A DNA stretch of 64,000 nucleotides from positions 11,160,001-11,224,000 of the forward strand of contig NC_091051.1 in the NCBI RefSeq assembly GCF_963966145.1. Reading direction: 5' to 3'. A program made the translations under genes and the position numbers. This stretch comes from Tenebrio molitor (lineage: Eukaryota; Arthropoda; Insecta; Coleoptera; Tenebrionidae). Shown one piece after another: positions 57,220 to 64,000 of the stretch. The number at the start of each line of letters is the position of its first letter. Position 1 is the first letter of the stretch. The notes beneath the pieces are model-generated. The model had not been told where the DNA came from and did no database searches. It saw only the letters and a program-made list of their open reading frames with translations.

Positions 57220-60070
57220 TTTTACCACGTACTGTAAAGTTTTAGCGACAGTTTTCGAACAACTACGGTGTTCCTAATTATGTGGCTTAAGTATTATGTT
57301 TTCTTTTAAGATCCGAGATCAGTTCGAGTAAAATGTAATTTGGGACTTCGCATAAACTATTAAAATTTAAAATGTTCCATCTTCCAGAAATCAATCTGCG
57401 AGTGACATTTTGTGCGTGTGGGTGTACATTTTGCTAAAGAATTTTCCTCCGGTAGTACAATTTTTCATATAGCTGCTTTGGTATTTTATTTAATTTTAGT
57501 GCGAAGTGACAGATCGTCAGTACGGAAGCAGAAGTGAAATTATGAAAGAGTCAGCGAAGTTGAAGTTTGACTTGGTGAGATTGCGTGCTCAACATGAGAT
57601 ATGAAAGTTTTTCGGCGATTTTTCTTCGGAGATAAGGTGGTCGGTGGGTGATCAGTCTTAAAATCAGTAAAGAGCGAAACAAGAGATAATAATGTGTAAA
57701 CACAGTGATTGGACGCCGATAATAGAGGCAACATTCCTAATAATTGAAGTGAAATTAGTTTCCCGGAGGGTTGAAATCGTTTTCAATTTATTTAAAACCC
57801 ATGCTGGATGTAAGTGACGTCGCGCCAGTCGAATTAAACTGTAAGCCGCCCAAGAGCGAATAATTTCTCGCAACAACTTGTCTCCTTCAAGTATAAGCTC
57901 CTTTTCCCCGTGACTGACAGAATTCTGTACATGTACCGATTGTAATTCCTCTGTTCCTTTACATAATTTATAGGCCATGTTCTAATTATACATTCCGAAA
58001 GGTCCTTCTCCCACACAGAAGTCACTAATTATCCCGACTCTCTTTATTCAATTTTGCTCGCAGCGGCTAATAAATCCAAGAGATGCATTGCTTTGCTCTG
58101 TTAATTGTGAACGTAGTAAGAGAAATTCTGCGTATTGTGTCATGATTAATTCGGAGGCGTTCTGTTTTGCCATTATACCATCTTCAGGTTTTGATCTAAT
58201 TATATCCGAATTTATTGTAATATCTAATTGCAAAATTCAGACGTTGTAGCGGAATTCAGAATAGTTGGGCTCGGTCTCGGTGATAATTTTCCCAACCGTC
58301 TCCTAATTTATTGCGGAGATAATTTTATTTCGCGTTCACAAACGAAAGTTTGAGGGAAAATTATCGCTTTTGTTTCAGATCGGAGACAATTTAAATTAAT
58401 TTTCTCTGTCCCTATAAATTAATGGTCCTTGTAAACAGGAGAAAGCATGATTATTTACATATTCCCGGGGGAAAGTATAATCACGAAGGTTAAACTGGTT
58501 ATTTATTTATAAAATTCGGTGATTCCGTCAGATTCCGGCGAACAAATATTAGTTCGCAGTAGCGAAAATTAATTACTTTGAGACAGGATTCGCGATTCGT
58601 TTCCTCCGTGATAGACCGCGACGCTCTTGAATCGTGTTTACTTCTTGGTTAAATTTTACAACTTAATCATAAGTTTACACGTGGGAAGTGTTTTCGTTCA
58701 TCGCCTGTGCGTTGATGACTTTAGCATGCGTCTAAAGTAAACAGAGGGATGAAATAAATACCTCCCGGGCGACTCGACGTCTGCACGGGGTGCGTCGGGG
58801 TGAATACCACAGAGACGCTTGACAGATCTATGTGCGGCTACGCGGTTATGTAGAAGCCCTGTTAGACGCATAAGGTGATCTGTCACCACTAAGTACTACA
58901 GAATGTGCTCGGTTACTATCATGAATTTGTCATTCTACGAGGTCTATTATTTGCCTCAGAACACCCACACTCTCAGTCACTCACAACGACCACCCTTTTT
59001 TATCCCTCGGATCGCTCCGACCGCCCCCGGATTAAAATGTCGAAACAATTACCCCGGAATATTGTCCAGCCACCCATGCGTGCCAAACTACTACTGCTGC
59101 TGCTGCGCCGGTTTTAAATTTCTAATTATAAAATGAAGCCCGCGATGTTCGACATCTGCCTACACCTGATCGGTGAAGCCTCTTCGGAATCGGGAAATTT
59201 GAGAAAGTATACATTATAAAACTAAAATACATCGCCGGAGTTATCGGAAACTCGCCGGGAAACTTTGACGGCGGAAAAAATTTTCAAGATGCGGATTTTT
59301 TTTCTGCTGTCATAAGTAAAAAAGATTTGCTGTCTATTGAATTTATTACGCTTCATCCCTGAGTAGCTGCCCGTTGTGCTGCAAAACTTACTCACCTCAT
59401 CCCTCCAACATTTCATTCGTTTCTATTAAATACCAATTTTTGGATATTAACCGGTTTCAAATCGCCAACTCATAAATATTTTCTACACGAACTAGTTGAA
59501 CGTTTTTAACTCAGTAATTCATTCTGAAACTTTTCAAATTACTAATTTGATAAGTTGATAACTAAAATTTATTCAGTTAACTTTTCACAAAATAATAAAA
59601 TTGCGAAACTGTACTTTTCTCCCAGGAGAGAAACAAAAAATTAAAAAACTTTTATTATTGATATTAAATATTTAAACTATCCCGATTTTGTTCACGAGGG
59701 ATTGTCCTTCGCACGTCAACGCTGCGTTGGGGTTTTTTCTATCTATTTTTATGATCAGATCAGGTTCTAGGAATTCTTTACCATTTTGTTATAATACACC
59801 CCGAACAAATCACGTATGTTTTTTCCACTGTAAATAACTACGGATCGTATAACAACATCTTGTTGACTTGTTCAAGCAAAATTACAGAATTTTTCTGTTC
59901 ACCCTCATCAACCATCTCGAAAATAAATCGTTTATTCTATTTTTTTCTGACTTACTTTTAGACACACACGTGGTGTCATTTCGAAATAAATATCATTTTT
60001 CCATTGTTGCATCAAATTAGAAATTCAAAAAAATATGTAGCAGTAAGAGAAAAGTACAGCAATAATCCTA
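57220..60070. other. Non-coding stretch with GC-richer islands
   Basis: No recognisable protein frames. The segments 57520-57960 and 58560-59260 are less AT-rich than average. A small inverted pair (GACAGATC near 58823 and GATCTGTC near 58876) and a CTGCTGCTGCTG run near 59093 are the only local structures noted. Confidence 0.4.
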
Positions 60071-60413
60071 TATACTGAGTGTCCCAGAACTGGCGTACAT
60101 CCCGTTAACCACGTGGTCCGGTCTTTCTGCGATTTCACTAGAATTTTTTTGTTTAACCTGATAGTTTTTAAACTACAGCAATTTTAAGTTAGCCAATCAC
60201 AACAGAAAGATTACAGATAAATCTACCGTGAGCTATTGTTCCCTAGGAAACGCATGGATTGAATTCATATTTGTCTGCGATGATTTGTTAAATTAAAATC
60301 GTTGTAACTTAAAAACAAAAGGATTTAAACAATTTTTCTTGCAGAATCCATTTCAGAATAAATATTTACATTTGCAGTTAACGGAATGTACGGCAGTTCT
60401 GGGACACATATAC
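60071..60413. mobile_element. MITE with GTGTCCCAGAACTG arms
   Basis: The left end TATACTGAGTGTCCCAGAAC then TGGCGTACATCCCGTTAAC pairs with the right end GTTAACGGAATGTACGGCAG then TTCTGGGACACATATA. About 38 bases match, with three mismatches and a small gap next to the tip. The arms are TA-rich at the tips, so the target duplication (probably TA) is ambiguous. The interior of about 260 bp is non-coding. Confidence 0.82.
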
Positions 60414-60490
60414 CATGGTTTAATTATGTCAAAAGTAAACTAACAGAATCTGTCCATGAATTTAAATGTTCTTTATTTGTTTATTCATTA

Positions 60491-60680
60491 TATCGGGTGT
60501 TCATTTAAATTTCTCCTCAAAGTTGGTGTTGAATGGTCGATTGTGAACACACCACTCGACAGTCTCGTAAAAATACAACTCAAAAAGTGAGGTTAGATTT
60601 AAACAGCTGCTATCCGTGGTGCGTTCACAATCGACTCTTCAACGCCTACTTTGAGGAGAAATTTAAATGAACACCCGATA
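60491..60680. mobile_element. MITE family A, best-preserved copy
   Basis: The left arm TATCGGGTGTTCATTTAAAT then TTCTCCTCAAAGTTGG and CGATTGTGAACACACCACTC mirrors the right arm (GTGGTGCGTTCACAATCGAC ... GAGGAGAAATTTAAATGAAC, ending ACCCGATA). About 65 bases pair with roughly five mismatches. The core has AAAGTGAGGTTAGATTTAAA. If TA is the target duplication, the element proper starts TCGGGTG. It is a good reference copy for the family. Confidence 0.9.
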
Positions 60681-60808
60681 GCTAAATATAAGTAACAACA
60701 CAGTTTAATCTGATTAAACCTGACTTATATTGTTGACCAAATATGTAAAGAAAAGACACGAAGGTAATCCTCACGAAGCAAGTTACATCTGGTACAGATA
60801 AGTCATTA

Positions 60809-61620
60809 TCTATATATATATGAAACTGAATGTCTGTTTGTTTGTATATTTTGTATGCAAATCTACAGTTTTACTCCGATCTTGATGAAATTTTGTACAC
60901 TTGATCTTCAAAGCAAGAAGAAAATTACTGTCTACTTTAATTTTACAAAAACCAACCCCTACCACCATTTTCAACCCTGTTAAGAAAAAAAGACAGTTTT
61001 TTCGAGTTGGAAATACCCTCACCTTCGCCGCTTCACCCCTATTTCATCCTCTGAGTATATCGTCACCTTCGCCGCTTGACACCCACAAAAAGCAACCCCT
61101 ATTATCATTTTTAAGCCTGTTAAGCACAAAAACAGTTTTTTCGAGTTGGAAATCGCGTTTGCATGATATGTTCAGGTGTCATAGTTACATTTTGTTGTTT
61201 ATAAAGGTAGCAATTTCGCAAAATGTGTTTGAATGATTTTGTTTTACCGGAAGATGTATTAAATGAAGCAGAACAAGCTTCAAAGAGCTTAATAGCGGAA
61301 AAATCAAAAGGCAGGTATCTGAAATCAAACGAAACAATCAAACAATAGGAGGATCTAAATAAGGTTACAACTGAAAATAAAATTGTTATATTGGCGTATT
61401 TTCATGAATTGGTAAGTGATCATAGTGTTAGTTTCTTATCGTATTGATCTTTTTGTTTATATAGTCGAAGAAAAAAGTAGTCTACAGTAAAGTTTTAATT
61501 ATTCTTCGTAAAAAGACAAACTTCATATTGAAATTACTGCGTTTATCACAATACATGAAAGTAGAAAGATAATTTTAAAACATTCTGAAATTTGCGAGCG
61601 AAGCCGCGGGTAAAAGCTAG
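60809..61620 (+). mobile_element. Non-autonomous Helitron with captured exon
   Basis: The 5' end is TCTATATATATATGAAACTG then AATGTCTGTTTGTTTGTAT and TGATGAAATTTTGTACAC, the standard start of a common arthropod Helitron group. The 3' end is GCGAGCGAAGCCGCGGGTAA then AAGCTAG, a short GC-rich stem followed by the CTAG terminus. It is inserted between A (60808) and T (61621), as Helitrons are. The 812 bp do not include a Rep/helicase gene. Internally a block of about 60 bases (CAACCCCTA...CCTGTTAAG...ACAGTTTTTTCGAGTTGGAA) is present twice (about 60953-61013 and 61096-61152), and the word CACCTTCGCCGCTT also occurs twice. Between 61223 and about 61420 it carries a coding-like segment with a splice donor. 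Confidence 0.9.
61223..61411 (+). pseudogene. Captured exon fragment, tyrosine-recombinase-like N-terminal region
   Basis: From ATG 61223 the frame gives a 63-codon segment containing VLNEAEQASKSLIAEKSKGR then YLKSNETIKQ, a TAG stop at 61346-61348, then EDLNKVTTENKIVILAYFHEL. It ends exactly at a consensus splice donor, TTG|GTAAGT (61412). In a widespread family of insect and other arthropod proteins related to Crypton/tyrosine recombinases, the N-terminal core-binding domain has P-x-K-S-xx-R-Y, then W in the [FM]xxW position, then xENVLLAYFxEL. The TAG lies where that family has the W (TGG), so a single base change explains it. I infer that the Helitron picked up one exon with part of its following intron. 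The host parent gene is not in this window. The family name rests on my memory of the motif and is moderately sure; the exon boundary is seen directly. Confidence 0.6.
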
Positions 61621-61870
61621 TCTAAAAATAAAATTCGATTTTCACTGAAGCTACAATTTATCAGTGTAACAAAAAAAAGTGACTTGAAAAAATCTAAAAC
61701 TACAGCAACAGATGAAATTATGTCATCAAAGACACCTACAAGAATACCAGCTTGACAATTTTGAAATTACTTTACGTATTTTTACTATTTTAAATAGTAA
61801 TCTTTCCCAATTAAAGATGGTAAAAAAACAGTTTATTACATGTGTCGCGACATTAGGAGTATCTATTTTA

Positions 61871-61882
61871 CCGTGCGATCAA
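61871..61882. repeat. Lone end of the 35381-type MITE
   Basis: TA followed by CCGTGCGATCAA repeats the left end of the element at 35381-35496. A short imperfect inverted pair TTTGGAC/GTCCAAA sits at 61914-61931. No right end was found. Confidence 0.4.
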
Positions 61883-61992
61883 CAATTATTTAAATCAAAG
61901 AAGCCTTAGAGGTTTTGGACGTATGTCCAAATCTACTTGAGGTTCAGACGTCAGATGTTCTGTATTTTTGGTTGCATATATGTACTATGGCG

Positions 61993-62334
61993 GACAATAA
62001 ATTTAGGCCCGCAAATTTCTGACATTTCAAAAAAGTCAATGCAAGCGACCATTTATTGTCATTATGACTGATGTGTCAGTTTGTCAAACTGAAGGTTTTC
62101 AAGCTGTTTGGCGTTTCCTTCGCCTTTTTCGTAACTTACAGATCATGACGCACTAGCATAACTGATTTGTAGTAGCACTTCTCTCTGGTGCACGCTTCTT
62201 TTCCCAATTTTAATTTTGAGTATCGCTGTCACGATGACAAGAATGACAAAAATCGAAAATGGGGTTAGTTGAACATAATGCCAGCTTCACATTTTGATGT
62301 CAACTCAATGACAGGCCGGCCTAAATTTATTGTT
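61993..62334. mobile_element. MITE with CAATAAATTTAGGCC arms
   Basis: The left end GACAATAAATTTAGGCCCGC then AAATTTCTGACATT mirrors the right end AATGACAGGCCGGCCTAAAT then TTATTGTTG. Pairing is about 28 bases. The interior is rich in TGACA/TGTCA and non-coding. The terminal word is close to that of 31977-32237, so they probably belong to one superfamily. Confidence 0.7.
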
Positions 62335-64000
62335 GTTTCATTTTAAATTTGGAACTCGGCCCTGAATGTCCATTCTACGTTATTGAAAACACCAAGTAAG
62401 ATTCAATGATGAATTTTTTACGTTCTGAAGTAAAAACCGTTTTTGCGTTAAAATTTGATTAACGTTGACAGTTGTTTGACGTTTATTAGCTGAGTTAGCA
62501 AAGATGCGAAAAACCTGACACTGTCAAAGTCATATCCGCCCCTTATCTAAGCAATTGTTGATATCCCGGTAGAACAACATTGTCCCAAGTAGCATCATTA
62601 CCAAAAACGTTAGATTTTTATGCGATTAATTAGTTAATCATATAACATAACAAACTCCACTATTCTATTAATTGTGCATAACTTGTGCCTAAAATAAATC
62701 ACCGAAACAGATAACAATTCTAATTCTAATTTTTAACAAATACAACTTTTGCCGTTTATAGTGGTATTTAATTTTTGTACTCACCCTCAGTGTGCCAGAC
62801 CAAGTTTTTTAATTTTAACCAAACTGATGATTTGCAACTGGCAATAAATGTTTATTGTGTTATCCTCTCCACCCTAAGATAAAATGAATCTTCATCAGAG
62901 TATAATAAAAAAAAAACAATTTACTTTCCTTATGCTCCTACCATTTGTACTCATTCTGATGGACACAGTATACATGTATAAAAAAAAATACAATTTTTCT
63001 AGATCGTACTAATAACACATTCCATTCACCACAAAATTATATTTCAATTATTATTCCGTAAATTTTGATGCAGTTTTTACAACATAAAATTAATACCTTT
63101 AGGTGTTATGAATTTGTGTTTACAAATCATCGATTATTAATTTATCAAAAATCTCATTTAAACCAATATTTTTTAACTGCTGTATCATTTTCAGGTGTTT
63201 AATTACACCAAATATATTTAAAATTGACTAAAATATAAAATCTCTCGTACAATTTATAATTCTTATAAATTGTTATTATGCTATGTTAATTAAAAATTAT
63301 GCATATAAAAAAATAAAATTTGAAAGACATATTTTCAAAGATTTAGCATACAAAAGATGGTCGGCAATAAGTTTGTGAGCACAGTAGGCAAGCTTTTGTA
63401 TGCGGAATAGGTACAATTTCACAATTTCTTATATACATGAACTGCACCTACCATATTTCACCGAGATAATATCCTCAATACCTTGGCTTGAACTAAACCC
63501 GTTATTATAATGATAATCGAGCCTCCACCCCTAATGAACTCATAATCACCTGATTTCGAACAGCACTACTCCATAACAAATGAACTCCACAGTTTCTTGC
63601 ATTACAATATCTTCGACGGTATTTCCCAAGAGCCTCACTTTTATTGTAACCGACTTAAAGAACCAATAAGCCAAACATTTGCACTTGTTTCCGATATTCA
63701 GTGATTCAATACAGTGACAAGCAGGAAAGCGTGCAGTGTAGCGAAACTCGGAAATCTTCAACGGACCATAACCCATAAATGAATCCAGTAAATTTTTTAT
63801 CCCGTTCCAAGCCGACAAAAAAGCAAACTACTTTTGACACGAAATTTGTAACGTCTGTTAGGAGCTATGGTTCGGGCCGAAGACAAACAACCGTTGTTGG
63901 ACGTTGCCAAAGTAATTGACAAGAAAGATAGGTACAGGACATAGATTAGGGCACGTCCACATCGACGCTACTTTTACGACGATACAGACGGTTAGTTTCT
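62335..64000. other. Very AT-rich end of the window
   Basis: No recognisable frame or repeat pair. The 90-codon minus frame at 63546-63818 has no known domain. Composition rises slightly in GC from about 63640 to the end. Confidence 0.45.

Noticed and set aside
58690..58900. GC-rich segment with paired GACAGATC/GATCTGTC, possible RNA gene
   Set aside because: The stem is only about 8 bp and no known RNA fold fits.
1..64000. CRISPR arrays, tRNA or rRNA genes
   Set aside because: No evenly spaced direct repeats, no cloverleaf-like sequence with A and B box spacing, and no rRNA-like blocks were recognised.

Overview
This window looks like a gene-poor stretch of an insect or other arthropod nuclear genome. 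It is AT-rich and has no bacterial operon structure. No intact multi-exon host gene can be read with confidence, and nearly all short open frames are chance frames between stop codons. Organism evidence comes from the repeats: mariner-type transposase relics, many short inverted-repeat elements with TA target sites, a short Helitron with the arthropod-type TC...CTAG ends, and an R2-like endonuclease fragment. I cannot name the species; a beetle is a guess only.

Layout. 1-11 kb: a transposase relic (2663-2886), three members of a recurring MITE here called family A (3112, 5386, 10812), a TA-flanked element with perfect terminal inverted repeats (TIRs) at 4692-5073, a truncated endonuclease copy (8902-9102) and a long-armed MITE (9801-10074). 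11-18 kb: mostly plain AT-rich DNA with a few hairpins and a mariner-end MITE (17314-17485). 18.8-22.6 kb: a cluster of seven inverted-repeat elements, some almost touching. 22.7-32 kb: long featureless stretch with GC-richer islands that could be regulatory. 32-36.4 kb: a second mobile-element cluster, including a deleted mariner-like element (32833-33460), two MITEs and a broken mariner transposase (about 35905-36330). 39.5-43.5 kb: snapback hairpins, family A copy five, and the longest real-looking frame of the window, the C-terminal part of an R2-like retrotransposon protein (42693-43505, minus). 49-50.6 kb: two foldback repeats. 53.3 kb: a possible last exon of a minus-strand gene. 55.8-57.2 kb: a TIR-bounded, internally deleted mariner-superfamily element with readable transposase remnants. 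60-62.3 kb: a MITE, family A copy six, a Helitron carrying what looks like a captured host exon with its splice donor, and another MITE.

How they work together. Most TIR elements have TA at both ends and termini of the CAGnGTGA/GGGTGATTC type. They therefore look like non-autonomous passengers of Tc1/mariner-superfamily transposases, of which only broken copies remain here. The two R2-like endonuclease fragments are about 95% identical by eye, so their family moved recently. The most informative items are the Helitron exon capture, the intact R2-like endonuclease frame, and the set of snapback hairpins with CG-rich loops.
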